Shown here one piece after another: positions 40,122-49,790 of a stretch of 64,000 nucleotides of DNA (the first letter of the stretch is position 1; each line of letters begins with the position of its first letter). The notes under the pieces are model-generated. The model made no database searches. It saw only the letters and a list, made by a program, of their open reading frames with translations, and was not told where the DNA came from. Origin of the DNA: Chloroflexota bacterium (GTDB lineage: Bacteria > Chloroflexota > Anaerolineae > Anaerolineales > Villigracilaceae). Both the position numbers and the translations under genes were made by a program. The stretch is taken from NCBI GenBank assembly GCA_016191845.1, contig JACPVF010000007.1:372001-436000 (forward strand), in the 5' to 3' direction.

Positions 40122-43100
40122 TCAGGAGATAGGGGAAGGAGTCTTCGGCTGGGCCAGCGGGACCTGGAGATAGAAGGTGCTGCCCTTGCCCAGTCCGCTT
40201 TCAACCCAAACCTTACCGCCGTGCCGTTCTGCGATGGAACGCACGATGGCCAGGCCCAAACCGGTACCCTGCTGGGCACGGGCTTCGCGCTGGGAACCGC
40301 GATAGAACTTTTCGAACAGGCGCGGCATATCCTCCTTGGGAATGCCGATGCCGCTGTCCGAGATCTCGAAGGTCAATTGGTCAGACGAGGAGTGTGCACT
40401 GACGGTCACCCGCCCGCCGTTGGGCGTGTACTTGATGGCGTTCTCCACCAGGTTGTACACAGCCTGATGCAGGAGCGCCCCATCCGCCTGAACGGCGTGC
40501 GGCATGTCGCGGGGTAGTTCCACAGCCAGGGTGATATCCTTCGCCGAGGCCTGGTGTTGAAGCGGGCCGGTCACGCGCTCGAGGATGTCGAGCACAGGCA
40601 CGCTGTCCACTTCCAGGCCCACGCCCACCTCGATGCGGCCCAGGTCGAGCAGGTTGTTGACCAGGCGTGCCATGTTTTCCACACCCGAGATGATCTTGCG
40701 AACGTAGGTCTGCTGCTGCTCGTTCAAGTCACCGACCATGTCAAGCATGGTGGCATAGCCGCGCATGAGTGTGAGCGGCGAGCGCAGGTCGTGACTGACG
40801 GTGGCAACAAACTCGGACTTCATCGTGTCGAGTTCCTTGAAGTAAGTCACATCCCGCAGGATGCACACACGACCCACGGAGCGTCCCTCCACTTTGACGG
40901 TGGATGCTGTGGCCAGGTAAGTTCGTTTATCGGGCAGGAGCAGTTCAGCAGATTGCTGTCCCTCCGCCGAGGACTCCAACAGGTCGAACAGGACCCGCTG
41001 CTGGACCACCTGCTCGGTGGGCTGACCCGCCGCCCGCGTCTGATCCAAGCCCATGGCCTGCATCGCGGCCCGGTTGGCCAGCAGCAGACGGTTGCGGTGA
41101 TCGGTCACCAAAACGGGATCCGGCGTCGAGTTCAGGATGGCTTCCAACTGGCGGCGGCTGGCCTCCACGTTCAGGAACAGGTAGGAGTTCGAGATGGACA
41201 GGGCGGCCTGACCTGCAACAGTAATGACGAAGCGCACATCAGACTCAGGGAATCCGCGCGGCTGATCGTAGGCAGCCCACAAGACACCATAGTAGCGATT
41301 CTCATGACGCAGAGCCACAGCCAGTAATGCGCCCGGATTTTCCATCGACAGGTTGACCGGCAGTTCGCGCGCGCGAGAGAGATTCGGGATGACGAGCTTT
41401 TCCTGCTTGTGGGCTACACTCAGCACCTGGTCGTCGAGGTGGGCGTATTTTTGGCTCGTGGCGCCCAGGGAGTAATGCATGGGCATTTCAGCGGGGCTAT
41501 CCGGCAGATTGCCAGGTTGAAGCACGATGCGCACACAACTTGCACCGGTCGCCAGCACCGCTTCCAACACGGGTTTGAGGGCGTCCTGCATTTCGAGGCT
41601 GGAGGACGCGCTCTGGCTGACGGAAAGCAGACGGTTGAGTTCGTCGAGGCGGGCCTGCAGGCTGGCGCGCATCTGTTCGAAGGCTCGCCGCAACTGACCG
41701 ATCTCGTCCGCGCCCTCCACATGCAACGGATGATCGAGCTTGCCCTGCGCGATACGGTTGGCCTCGGCGGCCAGGGTCTGCAGAGACCCGGTCACCCCAC
41801 GCAGGCCGAAGCGCAGGAAAAGCAACGCCACCAACGCCATCGCCAGGATCATCAGCAACAACGGAAGGGCGATCTCGAGCGCCAGCTGCTGGGCCTCCTG
41901 TGCAGGGACGATCAACACCACCGCCCAGGGATGTCCGCGCACGGGCTGGTAGTACACCAGTTGACGTACGCCGCTCGATGCGGTGATCTCCTGCATGCCG
42001 GGCTCGGTCGGCCCGCTGTAGGAAGCCATCATCTGGTCTTCGGAGGAATGATATAAGACACGTTGGTCTTCGTTCAGCAGCATGCCCAGACCGTTCAATT
42101 CCTTCAGGCTGCTGAGGGTGTTGAGCAAAGGCTTGGTAAGCGGATTGGAGTCCAGCGTGGTGCGCGCGATCAACAGGCGGGGAGTCCCGCCGGTATTGGG
42201 CGCCAGCGCCAGGAAGGACACGCGTGCCAATCCCCCCGGAGCAGATGGCGGCAGGGAATACGTCTGCGAGGGGATGCCACCGGCGGCGCGCTGCAGGCCG
42301 ATCTCCTCCTCCGCCGAAACGGAGAAGGCCGCAACCGCCTCAGCAGGGTACCCAGCCAGGAGCGTGCGCGATGAGAGGTCGATCAGGAATACCTGGTCAA
42401 AGTAAGGGACGGTTTGAATGCGCTGCCCGAGGAAGTTGGACAGGTCCGCACCGTTTAGTTCGGCCAAGCGCGGGTCCGAGACGATCTGCGCTGCCAGGCT
42501 TTGCCCCGTTTCGAGGAAGAAGGGTACGTTGTCAGCCGCGGCCGAGGCCGTGCTGGACAAACGGTCCTTGAGCATCCGCCGCGCAGCCTGACCCGCCACC
42601 TGCCAGTCGCCGATCAGCAGGGTCAGCAGAATGATGATGATGAATGCGCCCGTGCCGAAAACGAAGCGCGCCTCGAGGCTGCGCTCGGTCGGGGAAGATT
42701 GCAGCGGAAGTTGTTTCCCACCCCAGGCCGCAGGGAAGGCCATCGAAACGGCCTGCGCCACCAACCCCGCCACAAGCATTTCTCCCGCAAAGGCCAGCAT
42801 GCTGACCCCCGCGTTGCTCAGGGCAAAATCGAGGCGGGCCGTGGCGGGAGCATCCAGTGTGAAGAAGGCCGCCAACACGTAGAATACGCCGCGCAGCGGC
42901 ACCAGGATCAGGGCAGCCACCAGCGGTTGGCGCAGGATGGCGTACAGGTGCGTGCGGTAACGCTGGCGCACCAGCATCGAGAACCACAAGGCCACAAAAC
43001 CCATCTCCAACAGGGTGAACAGGTTATACGTATCCCACACCCCGCGCATTAGTCCGGCTAATACTCCCAGCATCACCGCGCCCAAAGGACCCAGCAGCCC

Positions 43101-43412
43101 ACCTGCCAGCGTCCACGAGATTGCAGAGAAAAGCATCATGGCTGAGCCGGGCGGCTCGGCCGGCAGGTTCGGCAGGGGCAGGGTGCCAGGTGCAATAATG
43201 CGAAAACCGAAGAACAGGTTGGTCAACAGGACCAATACCAGGAGCCCGATGAACACCCCCCACAGGCCGCTCGTCCACTTGGTTAACGTCCCTCTTTGCG
43301 AGTACAGGTTATAAACCAGCAAGCCCAATAAAACCAACCACGCCACCCAACCCATCAGCGTGGGGGCGGCGGGGAAAGGCAGGCTGGTCAGAAGGCTAAA
43401 CAGAAAACGCAT
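40122..43412 (-). CDS. Large multi-domain membrane histidine kinase
   Basis: 1,096 residues. Seven to eight N-terminal helices (1-250) include a 5TMR/LytS-like or ECF-like segment (WTLAGGLLGPLGAVMLGVLAG). An extracellular Cache-type sensor (about 280-510) is bounded by another helix, then HAMP (ANRIAQGKLDHPL, near 560), GAF (about 610-760), PAS (ILNSTPDPVLVTDHRN), HisKA (VSHDLRSPLTL, His874) and HATPase (VENAIKYTPNGG, DSGIGIP, GTGLGLAI). It senses outside and inside signals. No regulator gene adjoins it, so the partner is elsewhere. A TATAAT lies 14 nt before the ATG. Confidence 0.93.
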   Translation of the reverse strand: MRFLFSLLTSLPFPAAPTLMGWVAWLVLLGLLVYNLYSQRGTLTKWTSGLWGVFIGLLVLVLLTNLFFGFRIIAPGTLPLPNLPAEPPGSAMMLFSAISWTLAGGLLGPLGAVMLGVLAGLMRGVWDTYNLFTLLEMGFVALWFSMLVRQRYRTHLYAILRQPLVAALILVPLRGVFYVLAAFFTLDAPATARLDFALSNAGVSMLAFAGEMLVAGLVAQAVSMAFPAAWGGKQLPLQSSPTERSLEARFVFGTGAFIIIILLTLLIGDWQVAGQAARRMLKDRLSSTASAAADNVPFFLETGQSLAAQIVSDPRLAELNGADLSNFLGQRIQTVPYFDQVFLIDLSSRTLLAGYPAEAVAAFSVSAEEEIGLQRAAGGIPSQTYSLPPSAPGGLARVSFLALAPNTGGTPRLLIARTTLDSNPLTKPLLNTLSSLKELNGLGMLLNEDQRVLYHSSEDQMMASYSGPTEPGMQEITASSGVRQLVYYQPVRGHPWAVVLIVPAQEAQQLALEIALPLLLMILAMALVALLFLRFGLRGVTGSLQTLAAEANRIAQGKLDHPLHVEGADEIGQLRRAFEQMRASLQARLDELNRLLSVSQSASSSLEMQDALKPVLEAVLATGASCVRIVLQPGNLPDSPAEMPMHYSLGATSQKYAHLDDQVLSVAHKQEKLVIPNLSRARELPVNLSMENPGALLAVALRHENRYYGVLWAAYDQPRGFPESDVRFVITVAGQAALSISNSYLFLNVEASRRQLEAILNSTPDPVLVTDHRNRLLLANRAAMQAMGLDQTRAAGQPTEQVVQQRVLFDLLESSAEGQQSAELLLPDKRTYLATASTVKVEGRSVGRVCILRDVTYFKELDTMKSEFVATVSHDLRSPLTLMRGYATMLDMVGDLNEQQQTYVRKIISGVENMARLVNNLLDLGRIEVGVGLEVDSVPVLDILERVTGPLQHQASAKDITLAVELPRDMPHAVQADGALLHQAVYNLVENAIKYTPNGGRVTVSAHSSSDQLTFEISDSGIGIPKEDMPRLFEKFYRGSQREARAQQGTGLGLAIVRSIAERHGGKVWVESGLGKGSTFYLQVPLAQPKTPSPIS

Positions 43413-43478
43413 GCCAGATATAGGGAATTATAGTCCCAAACCCCCCACCGGCATGTAGCCGGGTGGCTTACAAGTGCA

Positions 43479-44207
43479 TTAGATTTTGGCAGACTCCCCA
43501 TACGCGCCTCGGAGTTCAGGCGGGAGGAGATCAGCCAGCGTCTGCATGATGAGACGGGTATCCCGTGCCAATTCCCCTGGACCCTCCCCTGATTCCGCCA
43601 AACGAAACGGCATCCCCACGGTCAGTGTCACCCGCGCCCGCCGCAGCCGACGAAGACTCGCATACACCCGCGTATTGTCGGTGCCTGTCAGCGCCACCGG
43701 AACGATGGGCACATCCGCCTTGCGCGCCAGATAAGCCGCGCCCTCGCCGCCCGGTTCCAGACCTTCGGTCAGGCTATAGCGTCCCTCCGGGGCGATGGCG
43801 AGGAGGCGACCCTCAGCCAATCCAGCCAGGGCGGCGCGCAAGGCGCGGCGGTCAGGCCGCCCGCGATGCAGCCAGATGATGCCGTACCAGTCCATGAGTT
43901 TTCCGAGGATGGGGAAGTCGTATAGTTCGATGCGGCCGAGCGCGTCCAGTTCGGGCAGGCAGGTCAACAGCAGGGGCGTATCCGCGTCGCCGCGATGATT
44001 GATGACCACCAGCGCTGGCCCGCGCTTCGGGAAGTTGTCCAGCCCGCGCACTTCCACCTTCAGGCACAGGAGTCGTACCACACGGAGGAGTCCGCGTGCC
44101 AGGGTGCGGAAAGCACGCCGCAACGGAGTCAAAGGCGGCAGGCGGACCAATTCGGGCCGCCAGGTCTGTGCGACCGGTTTAGGCGGAGGGAATGGCGTCT
44201 TCTGCAT
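43479..44207 (-). CDS. plsC: PlsC-like 1-acylglycerol-3-phosphate acyltransferase
   Basis: 242 residues. Acyltransferase motif I NHRGDADTPLL (H-x4-D), motif II GIIWLHRGRPDRRAL, motif III IAPEGRYSL and IVPVALTG. The second PlsC paralogue in tandem; makes phosphatidic acid or modifies other glycerolipids. The ATG at 44207 overlaps the end of the upstream paralogue by 29 nt. Its motif III (EGRYS rather than EGTRS) is slightly divergent, which may reflect a different acceptor. Confidence 0.87.
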   Translation of the reverse strand: MQKTPFPPPKPVAQTWRPELVRLPPLTPLRRAFRTLARGLLRVVRLLCLKVEVRGLDNFPKRGPALVVINHRGDADTPLLLTCLPELDALGRIELYDFPILGKLMDWYGIIWLHRGRPDRRALRAALAGLAEGRLLAIAPEGRYSLTEGLEPGGEGAAYLARKADVPIVPVALTGTDNTRVYASLRRLRRARVTLTVGMPFRLAESGEGPGELARDTRLIMQTLADLLPPELRGAYGESAKI

Positions 44208-44868
44208 ACACGCCGCGATATTCCTTGGGCAGCAGGCCCGCAATATGACGCATCACCAGGTCTGCCACCTGCTGACGGGCCTCACGCCGCGCCACGGGGT
44301 CGGACGGCGCAGGCGGAAGCGTGATCGGCTTGCCAATACGGATCTCGATCTGCGGGCGGTCGCCGCGCAGGCCGCGCTGGATGAAATCGCCGGTGGTGCC
44401 GACCAACCCGACCGGCACAACGGGCACATCCGCCTTTTGCAGGATGAAGCCCACGCCCGGCTTGGCCCGCCGCATGGCCTGGACGTGCGAACGCCCGCCT
44501 TCGGGGGCGATCATCACCGGCTGTCCCGCCTTGAGCAGGTCCAGGATCTTGTCGATCAGGGCGCGGTCGTATTCGCCGCGATGGACAGGGATGGTTCCGT
44601 ACAGTTTGAGCAACTGTCCCTGAATGGGCTTGTCGAACACGTCCACCGCACCAATGGCGTTCAATGTCTCGGGCCAGAAACATAACGCGGCAGGCGGATC
44701 AATGATCGAGACATGGTTCAGGGCTGCAATATAAGCCTGCCCCCGCGGGACATTCTCAGTGCCGGTGACGGTCACATGGCCCAGCGTTTTAAAAATCGCC
44801 CGCACCACCGCGATCAACAGTGGGCGGGTGAAACGGGTATAGGTGGGCGGGCGATAGGGATCGGTCAC
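44179..44868 (-). CDS. plsC: PlsC 1-acylglycerol-3-phosphate acyltransferase
   Basis: 229 residues. Motif I NHVSIIDPPAA (H-x4-D), motif II LYGTIPVHRGEYDRAL, motif III IAPEGGRSH and motif IV VPVVPVGLVG are all present. A weak N-terminal hydrophobic helix (RPLLIAVVRAIF) may associate with the membrane. GTG start at 44868 overlaps the cmk stop (GTGA); a GTG six bases earlier is the alternative. Confidence 0.9.
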   Translation of the reverse strand: MTDPYRPPTYTRFTRPLLIAVVRAIFKTLGHVTVTGTENVPRGQAYIAALNHVSIIDPPAALCFWPETLNAIGAVDVFDKPIQGQLLKLYGTIPVHRGEYDRALIDKILDLLKAGQPVMIAPEGGRSHVQAMRRAKPGVGFILQKADVPVVPVGLVGTTGDFIQRGLRGDRPQIEIRIGKPITLPPAPSDPVARREARQQVADLVMRHIAGLLPKEYRGVYAEDAIPSA

Positions 44869-45545
44869 TTGCACAAATTCTTCACACGCTCGAAGACCTC
44901 ATCAGCATCGAGTTTGTCCGAGTCGAGCAGGACGGCATCCTCGGCCGGGCGCAAGGGCGCGACGGCGCGGGTCGAGTCGATGTGGTCGCGTTGGATAACC
45001 TTGTCAAGGATTTCCTGGTAATCGGGGTTCCCGCCCCGCGCGCGCACCTCGTCATAACGGCGTTTGGCGCGTTCCTCGGCGCTCGCATCGAGATAAACCT
45101 TGAGGTCGGCTTCGGGAAGCACCACGGTGCCAATGTCGCGCCCGACCATCACGACCTTTCCGCGCAAGCCGATGCGGCGTTGCTGGGCTGAAAGCGCCTG
45201 ACGTACACCCGCATAAGCGGATACAACCGACACATTCGCGTCCACTTCGTGGCGGCGGGTTTCCCAGGTGATGTCCACGCCGTCGGCGAGGACGTCACAG
45301 GCGCGGCCGTCGTCCTTGGAAGACGGGGCCACGTCGATCTGGGCTGTTTCAGCCAGGCGCGTGACGGTGGCTTCGTCGTTCACGTCCACGCCGCGCTGGA
45401 GCGCCAGCCAGGTGACGGCGCGGTACATGACGCCAGTGTCGAAGAAGAGGTAGCCGAGTTCGTCGGCGAGACGGTGGCCGAGGGTCGATTTGCCCGAGGC
45501 GGCGGGGCCGTCGATGGCGATGATGGAGGGGGTGGGTTTGGTCAT
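44865..45545 (-). CDS. cmk: Cytidylate kinase
   Basis: 226 residues. P-loop IAIDGPAASGKSTLGHRLA at the N-terminus, FFDTGVMYRAVTWLAL, the CMP-binding insert (RRHEVDANVSVVS and VRQALSAQQRRI) and MVGRDIGTVVLPEADLKVYLDASAEERAKRR. Phosphorylates CMP and dCMP. The ATG at 45545 suits the P-loop position. Here cmk is followed directly by two plsC genes, a known phospholipid-linked arrangement. Confidence 0.96.
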   Translation of the reverse strand: MTKPTPSIIAIDGPAASGKSTLGHRLADELGYLFFDTGVMYRAVTWLALQRGVDVNDEATVTRLAETAQIDVAPSSKDDGRACDVLADGVDITWETRRHEVDANVSVVSAYAGVRQALSAQQRRIGLRGKVVMVGRDIGTVVLPEADLKVYLDASAEERAKRRYDEVRARGGNPDYQEILDKVIQRDHIDSTRAVAPLRPAEDAVLLDSDKLDADEVFERVKNLCK

Positions 45546-45561
45546 GGGATGCGGGATCAGG

Positions 45562-47229
45562 CTAGGGTGTAGAGTCAAGGAACAGGTCGGCGCGACCCCA
45601 CACCAGGATCGTGTCGATGGATTGCGGCATGTTGCGCGTCACCAGCCATTGCAGCCAGGCGTCGAATCCACCCTGCCAGGTGGGAACCTGGTTCCAGGTG
45701 AAGTCCTGTCCGCGATAGGCGGCGGCCAGTGCAGGTTCGCCCTGCAAGGGCGTGATGAGGATGGCGGGCGAGGTCGAGGCATCCAGCGCGCCCACCACGG
45801 TCACTTCGTGACGATGCAAGGCCCACATCAGGGCCGGGGATTTCAGATTCAACACCGTGACCGGCAGATCGGTGTCGCTGCCCGTGCCCCACTGCGAGAG
45901 TTGGTCCACGGTGGCGGCGAGCAGGTCGGCATGGGCGGGATACGGACCCGCATCCCACAACTCGGCGGAATGTTCAACGCGGATGTGCCCCGCGCCCATA
46001 CCCGCGCTGAGGGTGAACAGGGTCAGCACGATGGACACACCCCAGACCGCGCCGAAACGCGCCGAGCGGATGGACCATCCCACCGAGACCAACAGCAGGC
46101 TGACCGCCAACAACAGGATGGCCGCCACGAAGAGAACCAACCGCAGGTTGGCCTGCCCGGGGACGGCGGGCGACCAGGCCAGGCTGGCCAGGTCGAGCCA
46201 GGCGAAGATCAGGATGATAACTGTCAGGGCGGTCACGCCGAGGACCTCGGTCTGTTCCCCGGCGCGGACATCCAGGTGGCGGGAGAGTTCGAGGGCGGCC
46301 AACGCCGAGAGGGGGATCAATGCCCAGACCAGGTCGTGAACCTGGCGGCCCGGGTAAAAGACCGCCAACAGGATCGCCACCAGCAGCCAGATGCTTAGGC
46401 GAGTGACGCGCCGGCTGCCGACCATCCATCCGCGGATGATGCCCACAAGGGCGAAGAGCACGGTCAGCGGCTGATAGAACAGCAGCGACAGATACAGATG
46501 AGAACTCGGGACATTCGAGGAAACGGTCCAGTTGCGCAGGTACCCGGTCAGGCCGTCGAAAATGCCGCCCAGCCCGGCAGGGACGAGGAAGAAGAAGGTG
46601 CCGAACAGGACCAGGGCCGCGAGGAAGGCCAGCCCAAAACCACGCAAGTCAGACGGGCGGTCTGAGTCAACAGATCGATAGTTCATGGCTTGCAGGATCG
46701 CCCAGGTGAGACCAAGTCCCAACAGGCCAGGCCAGAAGGCAGGTCCGCCCAACAGAGCCAGGGCGGCGGAGATCCCCGCCCACTTCATGTGCCCACGTTC
46801 CCAGAAACCCCACGCGAAGAGCAGGAAGGTCACGGCAAAGATGGCGCTGCCCGCCTGACGCGAGAGGGCCAACAGGCCTGGGTCGAGCGCGAGGAAGAAG
46901 GCCAGGATCAGGGAGGTACGCGGCTTGAGGCGATGCTGGAAGAGCATCGGCGCGAAGACCAGCAGGCTGCCGGTCAACACGGGGGCCAGGCGCGCAAAGA
47001 AGTTGGTGCTGTCGAAGGCGAAGAAGAAGGCGCCCGTCAACAGAACGTATAACGAGTGCGGACCGATACCCTCGCGCAGGCCGCGGACCACGTCCAGGGC
47101 TTGCAGGGCGGCGGCGGCCTCAGGGTCGGTCAACGGGAAGGCGGCCAGGCGAATCAGACGCAGGGTCACGGCCAGGAGAAAAGCCAGTCCGTACAGCACA
47201 AATTCGCGTTTGAAGCGGGGAGAATCCAT
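45562..47229 (-). CDS. ArnT/PMT-like membrane glycosyltransferase (GT-C)
   Basis: 555 residues with about twelve transmembrane helices. The start has LRLIRLAAFPLTDPEAAAALQALDVVRG, in which the DPE pair in the first external loop corresponds to the catalytic acidic motif of GT-C enzymes. The following helices (FARLAPVLTGSLLVFAPMLF, LAFFLALDPGLLALSRQAG) match the PMT_2 pattern, close to the TIGR03663 group often encoded beside YYY proteins. Acts at the outer membrane face with polyprenyl-linked sugars; substrate unknown. It ends 16 nt before cmk. Confidence 0.82.
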   Translation of the reverse strand: MDSPRFKREFVLYGLAFLLAVTLRLIRLAAFPLTDPEAAAALQALDVVRGLREGIGPHSLYVLLTGAFFFAFDSTNFFARLAPVLTGSLLVFAPMLFQHRLKPRTSLILAFFLALDPGLLALSRQAGSAIFAVTFLLFAWGFWERGHMKWAGISAALALLGGPAFWPGLLGLGLTWAILQAMNYRSVDSDRPSDLRGFGLAFLAALVLFGTFFFLVPAGLGGIFDGLTGYLRNWTVSSNVPSSHLYLSLLFYQPLTVLFALVGIIRGWMVGSRRVTRLSIWLLVAILLAVFYPGRQVHDLVWALIPLSALAALELSRHLDVRAGEQTEVLGVTALTVIILIFAWLDLASLAWSPAVPGQANLRLVLFVAAILLLAVSLLLVSVGWSIRSARFGAVWGVSIVLTLFTLSAGMGAGHIRVEHSAELWDAGPYPAHADLLAATVDQLSQWGTGSDTDLPVTVLNLKSPALMWALHRHEVTVVGALDASTSPAILITPLQGEPALAAAYRGQDFTWNQVPTWQGGFDAWLQWLVTRNMPQSIDTILVWGRADLFLDSTP

Positions 47230-47238
47230 GGAAGTATT

Positions 47239-49725
47239 TTACCTGTTTTCGTCGGTGGGCTGCGGGGCCTCGTAGATGGTCACGCTGGAGTTCTGGAAAA
47301 CAATGGGGAGGTTGTTATAGAACTTCTGCTCCTCCACTGTGTAAGTGGTACGTTCCAGATAGCCGATCACGATGTAACGGATGTGGTACATCTCGATGAT
47401 CTGCCGCGCAGTGGACCAATCGGGCGTGGAATAGAGCGTGATCAGATCGTTCAAGCGGTTGCCTTGCGGCTCGGACGTGCCGCGCCACTGTCCCTCGTGC
47501 ATGGGCCAGCCGATGACGGTCGGTAATCCTGTATAGGTGGAGATACGTGAATAACCGCTATAGCTAGCCGTGACCAGGCTGGCTTCGGCCACCACTCCAT
47601 CTTCAGCCTTCATCAGGAATTGCATGGCGGCGGCCTCGTCGGGCGTGTCGCGTTTGACACGATCGAAATCGTCGAGGCTGAAGACTTTGAAGTTATCGGT
47701 CTTGTTCGGGAAGGCCATGACGGGATAGGCCAGCCCGACCACAAGAATCAAGGCGACGAATACCGTGAAGATCACATTCGGGATCGGGCGCAGGCGCTTC
47801 CACATCACAGCGATACCGAATGAGGCCGCCAGGCTCCACCACATCCACGCCTGGTAATAAAACTTGAAGATGGTGTTCATGCGCCAGCCGAACTGGTCCT
47901 GAAGATAGAGGAACTCGGGCAGCATCACGAACAGCAGCCCCCACAGAATGAGCAGGAGGACGAAGGGAGTCGAATCCAGGGATGGGGCGGCGGCGGGTTC
48001 CGTTTCGTCGGTCGGGATCTCGTCCCGCTTCTGGAAGAGGAAGGCCAGCGCGGGGAGGAGCAACGCCATCAGTGTGAGCAGTCCGCCGATAGTCAATAGG
48101 CGGCGTGCTGAAGCGGCCATGAACAACGTAGAGGTATCGCTCACACCCTGCGTGGCGAGGAACATTTGGGCCACATCCGGGCGGACGGCGGTAGCGGCCA
48201 GCCCCAACAGCCAGGACAAGATCCACAGCATCAGAGGCAGGCCCAGAGTCACGTACAGGGCGGGTCGCCAGTTCGCGCCGCGGCGGGTGAAAATCAGCCA
48301 GATCAGGTAGACAAAGAGTGGCAGGAAGAGAGTCCCGAACATGACCCATAGTTGGGCGCCGCGCGAAGGAGCCACCAGGTTGGGCAGGAGTCCGCCCGCC
48401 TGCGAGGAGAAACCAACGTAGAACGGCAGGTACAGCAGGAAGGCAGAAACCGCCAGCGGCAGCCCAAAGAGCAGCAAGTCTTCGAGACGCGCCCAGTTCC
48501 AGCCGTCTTCGCGGACACGGAAGAGCAGGTACGCGAAGGCTACCAGCGTGCCGGCCGCGAGGATATCCCACACGTTGAGGAAGGCCAGCCCGCCCAACAC
48601 CAGCGCAGACACGAGAAAACCCAGCGGTGAGATGCGAAGCCGCGCATTAAGGAATGGTACGGGAATCGAGCCGCGCCAACCGCCGAGGAACAAATTGAGC
48701 GCCACCGCCACCACCAGCAGGCCGAAGGGCAGGGCCAGCACATGCGGATGCAAGTCGCCCAGCACGAAGGAGAAGGCGGGGAACTCGTCGATGATCTCCT
48801 TCCAGTCGCCGCTCAAAGTGGTATCCTGGATGACGCGCGAGGCGCGCCACCACCACCAAAATCGCTCAGGGACTCCGCCCAGGGGCAGGGTCGGCGCCTG
48901 ATTCAAGTCGCGGATGTCGAGCCAGGTCCAAAACGCGGATGTGGCCGAACCGTCGGCGTTGAAGGTCCAGAACAGGCCACGACGATGCAGGATCTCTAGA
49001 AAGCCTTCCACGTTGGAGACCAACAACAGAAAGAGCGGAGCCAGCAAAGGCAGTAGAACCGACGGGGGACGAGGATCCGTGTCTTCGTCCGCCGACCTGG
49101 GATGATTCGCGACAGCCAGCAGGTTGTAGAGGACTCCGTACGCGCCGATGGCGGCCAGGCCGAAGACCAGCGCCAGCATCAAATTGAAGGCTGCCGTGCC
49201 CGCCACAGACGTGATGCGCGCCAGCATGGCGGTCAGTACATAGCCAAAATAGTAGTATGAGATGGACCAGCCCGACAGCCACGGGTCCCGCGGCGGAAAG
49301 GTGGGCGAGCGCAGGATGGCGTTGATGAAAGCCAGTTCCATCGGCTTCTCGGTGCCGAGGATGTCGGGATTGGCCGCGCGGACATAGGCCATGAAGGCGA
49401 AGGCCAGCAGGAAGAGGACTTCGGTGGTGAGGATGACTTTCCATCCCTGCTTCACAAACTCCACGACTTCATCCCGCTGACCGAGGACAGCCCAGAGGCT
49501 CAGTCCCGCCAGGATGGCCAGGGCCAGCAGCAGGCCGCCCAGATCGTTCATCACGATGCCGAGCGATGCCATCCACCAGAAGAGGAAGCCCCACAACAGC
49601 AATCCCGCCGCGCGTGACAGGGCATAGCCGCGATCGGCCAGCGCGGGGAAGAGCCGATAGGCCAGCGGGAAAGTCAGCCAGCCGAGCAGGGTGATGAAAA
49701 GATACCAGGAGAGGAAGGAGGTCAT
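47239..49725 (-). CDS. Chlor_Arch_YYY (DUF2298) membrane protein
   Basis: 828 residues, very hydrophobic. It opens with WYLFITLLGWLTFPLAYRLFPAL, then carries the family motif YYYFG at 157-161 in ISYYYFGYVLTAMLARI. Long external loops contain WWWWRASRVIQD and FPAFSFVLGDLHPHVLALPFGL, and a GT-C-like C-terminal soluble part is present. The family is known mainly from Chloroflexi and archaea and is thought to transfer sugars, but activity is not proven. It is followed 9 nt later by a GT-C partner. Confidence 0.92.
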   Translation of the reverse strand: MTSFLSWYLFITLLGWLTFPLAYRLFPALADRGYALSRAAGLLLWGFLFWWMASLGIVMNDLGGLLLALAILAGLSLWAVLGQRDEVVEFVKQGWKVILTTEVLFLLAFAFMAYVRAANPDILGTEKPMELAFINAILRSPTFPPRDPWLSGWSISYYYFGYVLTAMLARITSVAGTAAFNLMLALVFGLAAIGAYGVLYNLLAVANHPRSADEDTDPRPPSVLLPLLAPLFLLLVSNVEGFLEILHRRGLFWTFNADGSATSAFWTWLDIRDLNQAPTLPLGGVPERFWWWWRASRVIQDTTLSGDWKEIIDEFPAFSFVLGDLHPHVLALPFGLLVVAVALNLFLGGWRGSIPVPFLNARLRISPLGFLVSALVLGGLAFLNVWDILAAGTLVAFAYLLFRVREDGWNWARLEDLLLFGLPLAVSAFLLYLPFYVGFSSQAGGLLPNLVAPSRGAQLWVMFGTLFLPLFVYLIWLIFTRRGANWRPALYVTLGLPLMLWILSWLLGLAATAVRPDVAQMFLATQGVSDTSTLFMAASARRLLTIGGLLTLMALLLPALAFLFQKRDEIPTDETEPAAAPSLDSTPFVLLLILWGLLFVMLPEFLYLQDQFGWRMNTIFKFYYQAWMWWSLAASFGIAVMWKRLRPIPNVIFTVFVALILVVGLAYPVMAFPNKTDNFKVFSLDDFDRVKRDTPDEAAAMQFLMKAEDGVVAEASLVTASYSGYSRISTYTGLPTVIGWPMHEGQWRGTSEPQGNRLNDLITLYSTPDWSTARQIIEMYHIRYIVIGYLERTTYTVEEQKFYNNLPIVFQNSSVTIYEAPQPTDENR

Positions 49726-49758
49726 GGGTGAAATAGAGTGAGCCTAGGAAATGGCGTC

Positions 49759-49779
49759 CCTCTCTCTACGGGAGAGAGG
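49759..49779. repeat. Short intergenic palindrome
   Basis: CCTCTCTC (49759-49766) and GAGAGAGG (49772-49779) form an 8-bp stem in the 65-nt gap between the YYY gene and a GNAT gene. No T-tract. It resembles dispersed REP-like palindromes. Confidence 0.5.
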
Positions 49780-49790
49780 TCGAGTGAGGG

